From Eubacteriales bacterium (GTDB taxonomy: Bacteria > Bacillota > Clostridia > Oscillospirales > Butyricicoccaceae), in NCBI GenBank assembly GCA_030539335.1, contig JAUNSG010000001.1, forward strand, positions 124,001-188,000: a DNA stretch of 64,000 nt, read 5' to 3'. Within the stretch, counting starts at the first letter, position 1. Each line of letters opens with the position of its first letter. The notes under the pieces are model-generated. The model was not told the DNA's origin. It worked only from the letters and a program-made list of their open reading frames with translations, and searched no databases. Shown here in pieces: positions 43,810 to 51,509 of this stretch. The position numbers and the translations under genes were made by a program.

Positions 43810-44427
43810 ATGAAGAAAACCATCACAAAAATCGCGGTGACCGGAGGCCCTTGCGGCGGAAAATCCAGCTTATTGAACCATGTTGACCGGGAGCTTTCTC
43901 AGCGCGGGTATCGCGTCTTCTTGATCTCCGAGAGCGCAACCGACCTGATCCTCGGCGGCATTAAGCCATTTGACGGCTGTCTGAATATGTATGATTTTCA
44001 GAAGTTTGTCTTCCCAACGCAGTTTTTCCGCGAGGATCTATACCGCAAGGCGGCGGAGCTTGTCCCGGAGGAAAAGGTCGTTATCCTCTGTGACCGCGGC
44101 ATCCTGGACAACAAGGCCTATGTTTCCGAAGAGGAATTCCAAACCCTGCTCCAATTGTTTGGCAAAAACGAAGCGGAGGTCCGCGATTCGTACGATGCCG
44201 TCATCCACTTGGTGACGACGGCGGATGGCGCAGAGCATGCCTACACCCTATCCAATAATACCGCACGAACCGAAACACCCGAGCAGGCACGCGCCATGGA
44301 GCAGCGTACCCTGCTCGCATGGGCTGAGCACCCTCATCGCTACATCATCGACAACTCGACGGATTTTGCCGGCAAGATCGCCCGCGCGATGAAGAAAATT
44401 GAGGCGGTGCTTGAGGAAACCACATAA
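43810..44427 (+). CDS. AAA_28 P-loop ATPase
   Basis: The product is 205 residues. Walker A is VTGGPCGGKSS (residues 10-20), Walker B ILCDRG near 92-97. It looks like the AAA_28 family, ATP/GTP-binding proteins resembling nicotinamide-riboside-type or nucleoside kinases (for example NadR C-terminal domain). AMEQRTLLAWAEHPHRYIIDNS is typical. A small-molecule kinase function is likely, but the substrate is not known. GGAGG precedes the ATG. No neighbour gives a clue. Confidence 0.8.
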   Translation: MKKTITKIAVTGGPCGGKSSLLNHVDRELSQRGYRVFLISESATDLILGGIKPFDGCLNMYDFQKFVFPTQFFREDLYRKAAELVPEEKVVILCDRGILDNKAYVSEEEFQTLLQLFGKNEAEVRDSYDAVIHLVTTADGAEHAYTLSNNTARTETPEQARAMEQRTLLAWAEHPHRYIIDNSTDFAGKIARAMKKIEAVLEETT

Positions 44428-44552
44428 CAACGGGACAAGCAAGATTACTCTGCCATACTTGAGAAAAGTTCACCGCCGAACGGAATCCCGGCGTGTCCTT
44501 CCAACTGCTGCTGTATCTTCTGTACTGCGGCAGTTTTTCTATTCCACATGAT

Positions 44553-44581
44553 TTGCATTTTAAGATAAACTACGCTATACT
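44553..44581 (+). promoter_or_regulatory. promoter of cysteine-synthase-like gene
   Basis: TTGCAT (44553-44558) and TATACT (44576-44581), 17 bases apart. The rest of the 223-base gap from 44428 holds no gene that I can support. Confidence 0.65.
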
Positions 44582-44650
44582 AGAATGGCGTGTTACAGCA
44601 AACGTTGTCTGCGCATATATAGAAAGAAATAAATCATTGAGGTAGATTTC

Positions 44651-45586
44651 ATGGTATATGATACAATTCTCTCCGCGATGGGCCGTACGCCGATCATTCG
44701 CCTAAACCGCCTGTGCGAACCGGACAGCGCACAGATTCTCGTCAAGTTTGAGGGACTCAACGTCGGCGGCTCTATCAAGACCCGCACCGCATTCAATATG
44801 ATCTCCGATGCCGAGGAACAGGGGCTGCTCACGCCCGATTCCATCATTGTCGAACCGACCAGCGGCAATCAGGGAATTGGTCTGGCGCTGATCGGTGCGG
44901 TACGCGGCTACAAGACAATTATTATCATGCCGGATTCGGTCAGCGAGGAGCGTCGCAAGCTGGTTCGTCATTACGGGTCCGAGGTCATTCTGATCCATGA
45001 CGATGGGGACATCGGCAAATGTATTGCGGAATGTACTGCCACTGCCCTGCGCATGGCGGAAGAAAACCCCAAGGTGTTCGTCCCACAGCAGTTTGAGAAT
45101 CCGGCAAATCCGCAGGTGCACCGCGATCAGACTGCACTCGAAATCCTCGCGCAGGTCGGCGGCCCGATTGACGGCTTCTGCTCCGGCATCGGTACCGGCG
45201 GCACGATCACGGGAATCGGCGAGGTACTGCGCGAGCACAATCCCAATATGACAATTTGGGCTGTGGAGCCGCAGAATGCAGCCATTCTGGCGGGCGGCAC
45301 GGTCGGCACCCATCTGCAAATGGGAATCGGCGACGGCTTGATTCCAGGTATCCTAAATACAAAGATCTATGATGATATCTATATTGTCACGGACGAAGAA
45401 GCCATTAACACAGCCAAGGATCTGGCCCGGCTGGAGGGTCTGATGTGCGGCATTTCCAGCGGTACCAACGTCGCCGCTGCGCGTAAGCTGGCAAAAAAAC
45501 TTGGCCCTGGAAAAACTGTCGTCACAGTCCTGCCGGATACGGCGGAACGTTATTTCAGCACCCCGCTGTTTGACCACGAGGGTTGA
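44651..45586 (+). CDS. cysteine synthase family PLP enzyme
   Basis: The product is 311 residues, usual for O-acetylserine sulfhydrylases. The PLP lysine is K43 in GGSIKTRT, GIGTGGTITG binds the phosphate, and ISSGTNVAAA is near the C-terminus. Two motifs differ from classical CysK: SIKTR rather than SVKDR, and TSGNQG (70-75) where CysK has TSGNTG, a residue that touches the substrate. It probably still makes cysteine from O-acetylserine and sulfide, but another beta-replacement is possible. It has its own promoter and terminator. Confidence 0.85.
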   Translation: MVYDTILSAMGRTPIIRLNRLCEPDSAQILVKFEGLNVGGSIKTRTAFNMISDAEEQGLLTPDSIIVEPTSGNQGIGLALIGAVRGYKTIIIMPDSVSEERRKLVRHYGSEVILIHDDGDIGKCIAECTATALRMAEENPKVFVPQQFENPANPQVHRDQTALEILAQVGGPIDGFCSGIGTGGTITGIGEVLREHNPNMTIWAVEPQNAAILAGGTVGTHLQMGIGDGLIPGILNTKIYDDIYIVTDEEAINTAKDLARLEGLMCGISSGTNVAAARKLAKKLGPGKTVVTVLPDTAERYFSTPLFDHEG

Positions 45587-45601
45587 TTCTTCCAAAAATC
45601 A

Positions 45602-45630
45602 GGACGCATCTGCGGATGCGTCCTTTTTTT
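45602..45630 (+). terminator. terminator of cysteine-synthase-like gene
   Basis: GGACGCATC (45602-45610) pairs with GATGCGTCC (45615-45623), then seven Ts. Confidence 0.92.
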
Positions 45631-45696
45631 CTGTGCTGCCGTGGCGGCTGCATATTTTTCTGTCTGACGGTTCATACTGCTTTTGAGGTGACAAAT

Positions 45697-46125
45697 ATGC
45701 TCAAGGATACCGATTTACTCAACCACATCCGCCAGACCACGGAAATGGGACAGGATGGCATCGACATGGTCATGGAATATGCCGATTACAAACCGTTCCG
45801 TGAGGCTCTTCAAGATCAGAAAACGGAATACGGAAAGATTTATCGCGCCGCAGACACCATGCTGCGCTCCCGCGGCGAGGAGCCCAAAGAGATCAGCATG
45901 ATGGCAAAGCTCTCCAGCGAGCTTTCCTCCTCCATGAAAACAATGCACGATCACTCCACATCCAAAATCGCCGAGCTGATGATCCAGGGCAATACACGTG
46001 GGATGACAAAATCCCTCCAGTGTCTGGATCAATACAACGGCAGTGACCATGAAGTCAAGGCACTGGCGGAAAAGCTGCTGCGAACCGAGGAAGCAAACAT
46101 CGAACAGATGAAGCCATTTTTATAA
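45697..46125 (+). CDS. small helical protein, ferritin-like pattern
   Basis: The product is 142 residues from the ATG at 45697, after GAGGTGACA. The whole sequence is predicted helical with heptad spacing: GQDGIDMVMEYADYKPFREAL, then a Ser/Met-rich middle (SSELSSSMKTMHDHSTSKI) and an EEANIEQMKPFL end. The four-helix look resembles DUF2383/ferritin-like proteins of Firmicutes, but I see no clear metal pair beyond E and H residues. Function unknown. A terminator follows. Confidence 0.7.
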   Translation: MLKDTDLLNHIRQTTEMGQDGIDMVMEYADYKPFREALQDQKTEYGKIYRAADTMLRSRGEEPKEISMMAKLSSELSSSMKTMHDHSTSKIAELMIQGNTRGMTKSLQCLDQYNGSDHEVKALAEKLLRTEEANIEQMKPFL

Positions 46126-46140
46126 TCCCATCACACATCC

Positions 46141-46192
46141 GCACCCCGCTCACAAGACAGCCATCGCTGTCCCACAGGCGGGGTGCCGCTCT
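46141..46192 (+). terminator. terminator of helical protein gene
   Basis: GCACCCCGC (46141-46149) pairs with GCGGGGTGC (46178-46186) around a shorter inner hairpin. Confidence 0.7.
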
Positions 46193-46245
46193 TATATCCA
46201 CACGGACCGAAAGAAAAAGAAATTTGAAAAAAAGTAAAAAAGCTC

Positions 46246-46274
46246 TTGACGAAGCAGGGAAAATCCGATATAAT
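46246..46274 (+). promoter_or_regulatory. promoter of tRNA-Ser
   Basis: Near-consensus TTGACG (46246-46251) and TATAAT (46269-46274), 17 bases apart, 42 bases before the tRNA. Confidence 0.85.
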
Positions 46275-46316
46275 AATTTTCGTCGCTGAGAGCTGCGGCA
46301 AAAACAAAATACAAAT

Positions 46317-46407
46317 GGAGAGTTGGCTGAGTGGTCGAAGGCGCACGACTGGAAATCGTGTGAGCGTGATGAGCGTTCCCAGGGTTCAAATCCCTGACTC
46401 TCCGCCA
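46317..46407 (+). tRNA. tRNA-Ser (anticodon GGA), CCA encoded
   Basis: Acceptor GGAGAGT (46317-46323) pairs with ACTCTCC (46397-46403). The D arm reads TGGCTGAGTGGTCGA, the anticodon stem-loop carries CTGGAAA (anticodon GGA), a long variable arm typical of serine tRNA follows, and the T arm contains GGGTTCAAATCCC. CCA is encoded at 46405-46407. Confidence 0.97.
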
Positions 46408-46410
46408 TTA

Positions 46411-46440
46411 AAACGGACGTATGGATACGTCCGTTTTTTT
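46411..46440 (+). terminator. terminator of tRNA-Ser
   Basis: AAACGGACGTAT pairs with ATACGTCCGTTT and runs into Ts. Confidence 0.9.
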
Positions 46441-46458
46441 CTTTTCCCCGCCCTGTGC

Positions 46459-47199
46459 TCAGAGCAAAATATGGATAAGCCGCAACACGGCTAAATGCAG
46501 AGGATAATAGAGATAAAACAATCTTTTCATCGGTATTTCCCCGCGCCTTCCATTGTACAGCGCCAGCGGCAAAAGGGCGAGAAACGACCACCATTGTACA
46601 CCGCCCATCGCTATGCTGAGCGCGAGCAGGCCGAGGCTTATCCATCCCAATCGTTTGTACCGATTCTCTGAGAGGGAGATAAATACCGGCAGCATGACGC
46701 CCCAAAAGCCATAATCAATCTGAAATCCCGACTCCGGAATCCACAGCGGAACCATTTCACAGAGAAGCCATACCGCCAAAATCGCCGCCGCTGGTATCCA
46801 CCACGCAAGCGCCTGCACCATCGCCCGATGCAGTGCGTACAGAACAGGGATCGAGAGGCTAAAGGTGATAAGGACACACTGATATAGGCTTTGTTCCGCC
46901 GCAAAGAAAACAATCTGGCACAAAAGTCCCAGCAAGAAAATACTCCGAAAATAACGCAATTTATTGTGCGTATACCGACATCCTTCCGCAATCATATATG
47001 CAAAAATCGGGAAAGACAGGCGTCCCACGATACGAAATGCATCTATCTCCGGAAAGAAAATGACCCCTATATGGTCAACCGTCATTGTCGCCAAAGCGAG
47101 CAGCTTCAACATATTTACACTCAGAAGCCCTTCGTGCAGAACACGGAATCCTATCCCGCCCGCCGTTTCCATAGCCGTGCTGTTCTGGTCGTATACCAT
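46459..47199 (-). CDS. TraX family membrane protein
   Basis: The product is 246 residues with about eight hydrophobic helices. LKLLALATMTVDHIGVIFFP (residues about 31-50), GRLSFPIFAYMIAEGCRYTHN and a C-terminal LFYLYYPLHLAVL are TraX signatures. F-plasmid TraX acetylates pilin; chromosomal homologues in Firmicutes are probably acyltransferases acting on surface molecules. No conjugation genes are nearby. AAAGGAG precedes the start. The N-terminal 28 residues before the conserved core are poorly conserved, so a later start is possible. Confidence 0.83.
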   Translation of the reverse strand: MVYDQNSTAMETAGGIGFRVLHEGLLSVNMLKLLALATMTVDHIGVIFFPEIDAFRIVGRLSFPIFAYMIAEGCRYTHNKLRYFRSIFLLGLLCQIVFFAAEQSLYQCVLITFSLSIPVLYALHRAMVQALAWWIPAAAILAVWLLCEMVPLWIPESGFQIDYGFWGVMLPVFISLSENRYKRLGWISLGLLALSIAMGGVQWWSFLALLPLALYNGRRGEIPMKRLFYLYYPLHLAVLRLIHILL

Positions 47200-47325
47200 A
47201 GACCATTCTCCTTTTACGTCGCAAATGGAGTTCCGTACCCGTCATCCATCATCGATCCCCTGGCTGATAAGCCTATTATACTTGGTATGGTTTGCGGAAA
47301 CAAGTGTCCCTTCGATAAAATTGTA

Positions 47326-47366
47326 ACCCCTCACCTCGGTGATACGCCAAGGCGAGGGGTTTTTTA
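47326..47366. terminator. terminator hairpin near end of feo operon
   Basis: ACCCCTC (47326-47332) pairs with GAGGGGT (47354-47360). The plus-strand side has a T run; the minus-strand side is only moderately T-rich. It lies 49 bases after feoC and may end that operon. Confidence 0.55.
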
Positions 47367-47414
47367 CGTGTGTCGAAATCTTTTTTGTGAACGGAACTGC
47401 CGTTTCCTTTATGC

Positions 47415-47678
47415 CTATGGAAGCCGTCCGGCTTTTTTGTGCGGCACGATCTCCCAGAACACCGGAAATCCGCCGTCCAATTCCATACCGCAATGAGACG
47501 AACACCCCTGGCAGCCGTGACCGCAGCCGTGGATCCGTCGCAGATAGCCGGCGCGTTCCAGAAATTCCATCCGTCGTTTGATGTCCTCCGCCGTGGTATC
47601 TAAGACCTCGGCCAATTCCTCCACCGACCGTGCCTTTCCATCGGCAAGAAGCTGCAAAATCTGTGTCATCTCCGTCAC
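47415..47678 (-). CDS. feoC: FeoC-like winged-helix iron-sulfur protein
   Basis: The product is 87 residues. Residues 1-48 form a winged helix (ILQLLADGKARSVEELAEVL). HGCGHGCQGCSSHC gives C52, C56, C59 and C63, the Fe-S site of FeoC-like proteins. FeoC modulates or protects the FeoB iron transporter. The GTG start directly follows the feoB stop; an in-frame ATG three codons later is the alternative. Placement after feoB strongly supports the call. Confidence 0.82.
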   Translation of the reverse strand: MTEMTQILQLLADGKARSVEELAEVLDTTAEDIKRRMEFLERAGYLRRIHGCGHGCQGCSSHCGMELDGGFPVFWEIVPHKKAGRLP

Positions 47679-49733
47679 CTATCCAAGGAACAGCGCACCC
47701 ACATGGTATACCACAAAGGACATGAGCAGGGCCATGCAGATGTAGTACAGTGCGATCCGCGCGGTCCATTTGGCCGAGTGGGTTTCGTTATAAGTAGAGG
47801 CCACAGCTACAACACAAGGGATATTGAAGGTTACCGCGAAGATGAAGGCCAAAGCCTCTGCCGGCGCGATGTTTGCCACCAGAATTTCCCCGAGATTTGC
47901 CGCCTGTCCGGCAGTCCCCACGGTAGAGGCAAAGATCGTTCCGGTTCCGGCATACAGGGAGCTGAGAACACCCAGTGCCGCCTCTTTGCTGACCGCAGAG
48001 GAAACGAACGCCAGGAAGGTCTGCCAGCTCAAGCCAAAGAAATGGGTTACCGGTTCAATGAAAGTGCCGATCTGATAAATCACACTCTTGGTCACATCCC
48101 CATCGGTGGAGTAAGACAGCAGCCAGAATACCAACGAGATCAGCAAAATGACCTTCAGTGCCCGAACCAGTACATCCTTGGTGCGTCCGAACACATAGCG
48201 CAGCAGGCTGCCCCACTTGGGCTTGTGATACGGCGGCAGCTCCATGATAAGGCCCGTGCGCTCCTCCGGATCCACCAGTTTCCGCCCGAAAACTTTGGAG
48301 GTAATCCACATATGAAGCAGGACTACCGCGAAAATCGCCACAATGACGAGCGGTGCCCACACACCAAAAAATACGCTGGAGATCATCGGTACAATCGCCC
48401 AGGTGGCCGCACAGGGTACAGCCCAGGCCAAAGAGATCGTCAGAACCCGCTGTCCCCAGTTGTCAATCACGCGCGTTCCGGCCGCTCCGCCGATCGTGCA
48501 GCCAAAGCTGACCAAAAAAGGCATAATGGCCTTGCCCTGAAGTCCCAGCTTCGACATCGTCCCGTCAAACACATAGGAAATGCGCGCCATATAGCCGATC
48601 TCCTCAATGAAGCCGAAGACCAGCGTAATGCCAAACACAAAGCCGATCATAGAGATCGCAAAGTACAGGGCGTTAACACCGACATCGCACACCAAACCAA
48701 TCAGAAATTGCGGCGCACCGATGGCAGTCAGCCCCGCAGTAAAAGCCGGGGACAGCAGGGACGGCAGCAGCCCGCCTACGATCATGAAGGGCGCGGCGGG
48801 AACAAACGCGGCAATCAGCCCCAGAAGGATGACACCCACAGCCAAAGGCTTTCCCCATTTCCGGCTGGTGGCCACACGGTCAAACTTACCCAAGCTCTTG
48901 GCATGTTTCTTTCCGGATACTGCATCGCTCAGAAGAGCGTCAATCCAGGCAAATTTGCACTCTCCTGTGAACAGCGCCCCATCCTGACTTGCTGCCGCCA
49001 AGGCATCCAGTTCGGCCTTCTTTTCCGAAGAGAGCAGCTCCCGTACCCGCACGGTGACCGGGGCATCCCCTTCCAGTATCTTGGCAGCCAGCCACACTGG
49101 GGAATAATCCCCCATCCCCTCCCGGGGCATCAGAGAATACAGCTCGGCAAAGCGCTCTAAGCCGCGGTATTTTTCCTCCAAAGCCGCTGTTTTGAGAAGC
49201 GGCTTTTCCAGCAACGCCCGATCCAGTGCCTGATAAAATCCGTCATAATGCTTTACATCCGTCGCGGAAAACGGAACCACCGGGATTCCCAGCTTCCGTT
49301 CCAACACCGTTGCATCCACGTTTTTTCCCTGCTCCCGCGCCACATCCATCAGATTCAGCAGCAGGACGGCCGGGGTTTGAATACCGGCGAAATCCGCCAG
49401 CATAAACAAGCTGCGTTCCAACTGCGAAGCATCTGCCAAAATGACTACCACATCCGCCTTGCCCTCGGCGATATAATTCCGGGTGATAATCTCCTCCTCC
49501 GAATTGGCCGACAGGCTATAGGTACCGGGCAGGTCGGCCACCGTGTATTTCGTACCATTCCGGATGAAATATCCCTCTTTTTGCTCCACCGTCTTGCCGG
49601 GCCAGTTTCCTACATGCTGCCGCAGTCCTGTCAGGCCGTTAAACAGGGTAGATTTGCCCGAGTTTGGCTGTCCCAACAGGGCGATGACCGGATCTTGCAC
49701 AGAGACCGGTGTCTTGGTCTGTACCATGCTCAT
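47679..49733 (-). CDS. feoB: ferrous iron transporter FeoB
   Basis: The product is 684 residues. The N-terminal G domain has G1 GQPNSGKST (21-29), G3 DLPGTYSL and G4 NLMD. The membrane region contains LAWAVPCAATWAIVP-type and FLVSFGCTIGGAAG blocks of the two Gate motifs. FeoB imports Fe(II) across the cytoplasmic membrane using GTP. The start at 49733 overlaps the feoA stop (ATGA), so translation is coupled; an ATG two codons later is possible. Confidence 0.95.
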   Translation of the reverse strand: MSMVQTKTPVSVQDPVIALLGQPNSGKSTLFNGLTGLRQHVGNWPGKTVEQKEGYFIRNGTKYTVADLPGTYSLSANSEEEIITRNYIAEGKADVVVILADASQLERSLFMLADFAGIQTPAVLLLNLMDVAREQGKNVDATVLERKLGIPVVPFSATDVKHYDGFYQALDRALLEKPLLKTAALEEKYRGLERFAELYSLMPREGMGDYSPVWLAAKILEGDAPVTVRVRELLSSEKKAELDALAAASQDGALFTGECKFAWIDALLSDAVSGKKHAKSLGKFDRVATSRKWGKPLAVGVILLGLIAAFVPAAPFMIVGGLLPSLLSPAFTAGLTAIGAPQFLIGLVCDVGVNALYFAISMIGFVFGITLVFGFIEEIGYMARISYVFDGTMSKLGLQGKAIMPFLVSFGCTIGGAAGTRVIDNWGQRVLTISLAWAVPCAATWAIVPMISSVFFGVWAPLVIVAIFAVVLLHMWITSKVFGRKLVDPEERTGLIMELPPYHKPKWGSLLRYVFGRTKDVLVRALKVILLISLVFWLLSYSTDGDVTKSVIYQIGTFIEPVTHFFGLSWQTFLAFVSSAVSKEAALGVLSSLYAGTGTIFASTVGTAGQAANLGEILVANIAPAEALAFIFAVTFNIPCVVAVASTYNETHSAKWTARIALYYICMALLMSFVVYHVGALFLG

Positions 49734-49960
49734 TTCTCCGCACCTCCAATCTGGATCTTATCGCATTCGCTTCGGTCCAGTGCAATCATGGAATCCCTGC
49801 TGTACAGCAGGATCGGACGCTTTTTTACGTTTTGCAGGACGGTCACCGGGCATCCCAGAGTCAGACCGATCGAAGTGATCCGACTCAGAAACCGGACGTC
49901 ACCCTGTATGGCGCTGATGACGCCTTGCTCGCCGCTTTGAGTCTCAGATAGTTTCCTCAT
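49730..49960 (-). CDS. feoA: FeoA domain protein
   Basis: The product is 76 residues from the ATG at 49960 (after GGGAGAAAAG). It is an SH3-like domain: GEQGVISAIQGD near residue 11, FLSRITSIGLTLGCPVTVL and LYSRDSMIALDRSECDKI. FeoA is the small cytoplasmic partner of FeoB. It overlaps the AraC gene end by 17 bases and the feoB start by four, so all are translated in series. Confidence 0.9.
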   Translation of the reverse strand: MRKLSETQSGEQGVISAIQGDVRFLSRITSIGLTLGCPVTVLQNVKKRPILLYSRDSMIALDRSECDKIQIGGAEK

Positions 49961-50939
49961 TCTTTTCTCCCTGCCTTTCAAATTTGGAATGGTACAGCCT
50001 CCGGTATTCTAGAGGGGTGACCCCGGTTTCCCGCCGGAACGCTGCGCCAAATTTCCCTTGGTTCTCATACCCCACTTCGCTGGCAATATCCACGATCCGC
50101 AGCGCCGTCGTAGTCAGAAGCTCCTTGGCCCGTTCAATACGCCTCCAACGAAGATACACCGAGACAGGCTTTCCATAGACCTGTCCAAAATACTTCTTCA
50201 GAGAAGCCGGACTGACCCCTGCCTCTGCTGCGAGCTCCACAAGGCTGTATTGCCTGCGCAGATCTTCGGTCATAACCGCCTCTGCCCGCATCACCGCCGC
50301 CCGCTGTCCCCGCGTGAGAAATACAGGAGACAACGCCCCGTTGGTCTCTTGCCCGGTATTGAGATGCCACAACAGCTCCAATATCCGGAACCGATATCCC
50401 TCCAGCGACAAATCCGCCGCAACGATATGCGCCATCAGCTGCCGTGCCAATTGATCCCACGCAGGAGACACTTTTGCCAGGAAACTTCCCTGGCAGGAGG
50501 CGAGCCGTTTTTTCGCGGCAGCCAGATCAATTCCATAGTCTGTCAGACCTTGCCGTCCATCTGCGGTTTTCAGATCGGCCACCAGCTCCAGTCCCTCGTA
50601 GCTTCCACCGGGACAGAGCATGCTGCCGATGGGCGGATTGATATCGACACTCAGCGTCCCCTGGTCAATGTAGATATACCCGGCCGGAAGGGGAACCTCA
50701 CACCGTCCGGAGAAACAATAATTCATCTTCAGATAATGATACGTTCCCATCGGCTGAATGGGCAGCCGTGCCACATGGAAATCTATGACCCACATCTGAA
50801 CGCCCGGCCAGGCTTCCAGCAGAAACATGACTCCATCTCCATGCTCCGTACGGAAATTCATGCGCCGTACCAGCGGAGAGAGTTTTGTCTCCTGAATGCA
50901 ATAACGCATCACAAAATCCGGTTCTGCATTGTATGTCAT
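49944..50939 (-). CDS. AraC family regulator, first gene of feo operon
   Basis: The product is 331 residues. The C-terminal about 100 residues hold two helix-turn-helices: YSLVELAAEAGVSPASLKKYF and ALRIVDIASEVGYENQGKFGAAF, ending TGVTPLEYRRLYHS. The N-terminal about 220 residues have a cupin-like, PchR-type pattern with YHYLKMNYCFSGRCEV. PchR-like AraC proteins sense siderophores or iron chelates. Heading a feoAB operon it is probably the iron-linked activator or autoregulator. GGGGGTGA precedes the ATG and a DtxR-like box lies upstream. Confidence 0.87.
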   Translation of the reverse strand: MTYNAEPDFVMRYCIQETKLSPLVRRMNFRTEHGDGVMFLLEAWPGVQMWVIDFHVARLPIQPMGTYHYLKMNYCFSGRCEVPLPAGYIYIDQGTLSVDINPPIGSMLCPGGSYEGLELVADLKTADGRQGLTDYGIDLAAAKKRLASCQGSFLAKVSPAWDQLARQLMAHIVAADLSLEGYRFRILELLWHLNTGQETNGALSPVFLTRGQRAAVMRAEAVMTEDLRRQYSLVELAAEAGVSPASLKKYFGQVYGKPVSVYLRWRRIERAKELLTTTALRIVDIASEVGYENQGKFGAAFRRETGVTPLEYRRLYHSKFERQGEKNEETI

Positions 50940-50956
50940 ACTTCACCCCCTTGCAA

Positions 50957-50970
50957 TTAGCTTTAACTAA
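50957..50970. promoter_or_regulatory. DtxR-like iron box before feo operon
   Basis: TTAGCTTTAACTAA has arms TTAG and CTAA and lies between the likely -10 (TATAGAT on the minus strand) and the AraC start. Its match to iron-dependent repressor sites and its place before feo support iron control. Confidence 0.65.
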
Positions 50971-51088
50971 CCGTTATCTATACCATACTATAGTTTTGCT
51001 CTTTTTTCTGCTCCACCGGGCTATTTTTCCTCCATCCGGCCTCGATTTTTCCCGCATCCCCTATTCTCTATGGTCGGATTTATGATGG

Positions 51089-51139
51089 TTGACTTTATCC
51101 CTGAGAGATGCTATACTCGCATTAATTAGCTATGGCTAA
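51089..51139 (+). promoter_or_regulatory. plus-strand promoter with iron box
   Basis: TTGACT (51089-51094) and TATACT (51112-51117), 17 bases apart, are followed by TTAGCTATGGCTAA (51126-51139) at the expected start point. The layout is that of a repressible promoter, but no protein gene lies downstream. Confidence 0.75.
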
Positions 51140-51482
51140 TACCCGAAGTTGCAGAGACTCTCCCATCATTTGCAAGTCTTTTTTAGATTCTTTTATATTC
51201 CTTCAAAATCAAACCACTAAATAGAAAACAAAAAAATCCGCCATAAGACAAATATCACTTTCCTCCGTTTTTGGAGGAAGATCCGTTACGCTTCCATATT
51301 TCCCAACCAATTGGAACGCCGCTTCCTTCTTCAGACATTATTTCACAGTCTTACGCTCTCTGGAAGCGGCAAAGGCAGACACTGGTGCCCAGGCTGCTTG
51401 ATCTTTCGAAAAATCTGAATTCAACCCCAATATATCAAAAACCGCACCGGACTCCTCCAAAGAGTCCGGCGCGGTAATTTTA
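51124..51482 (+). ncRNA. candidate iron-responsive small RNA
   Basis: From the predicted start near 51124 to a terminator at 51441-51482 there are about 360 bases. The only open frame starts at a TTG without a ribosome site and shows no homology by eye. The region folds: TTCCTCC/GGAGGAA hairpin near 51261-51281, CCGCTTCC (51319-51326) with GGAAGCGG (51362-51369), and the terminator. It could act like iron-sparing sRNAs, or be the remnant of a lost gene. Confidence 0.45.
51441..51482. terminator. terminator between iron-box transcript and GntR/LacI gene
   Basis: ACCGC-A-CCGGACTC (51441-51454) pairs with GAGTCCGG-C-GCGGT (51462-51475), followed by AATTTT on the plus strand. Confidence 0.85.
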
Positions 51483-51509
51483 TTGTCCAGTCCATTGTTC
51501 TATCGTTCT

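Larger units (their letters stand above)
50940..51509. other. feo upstream region with two iron-box-like dyads
   Basis: This 570-base gap has no supportable protein gene. It holds two near-palindromes, TTAGCTTTAACTAA (50957-50970) and TTAGCTATGGCTAA (51126-51139), like DtxR/IdeR-type iron boxes, one beside each divergent promoter. A plus-strand promoter and terminator bracket about 350 bases of structured sequence (next entries). Confidence 0.7.

Noticed and set aside
51271-51477. A 68-codon open frame inside the iron-box transcript
   Set aside because: TTG start without a ribosome site, proline- and serine-rich random-looking sequence, and it runs into the terminator stem.
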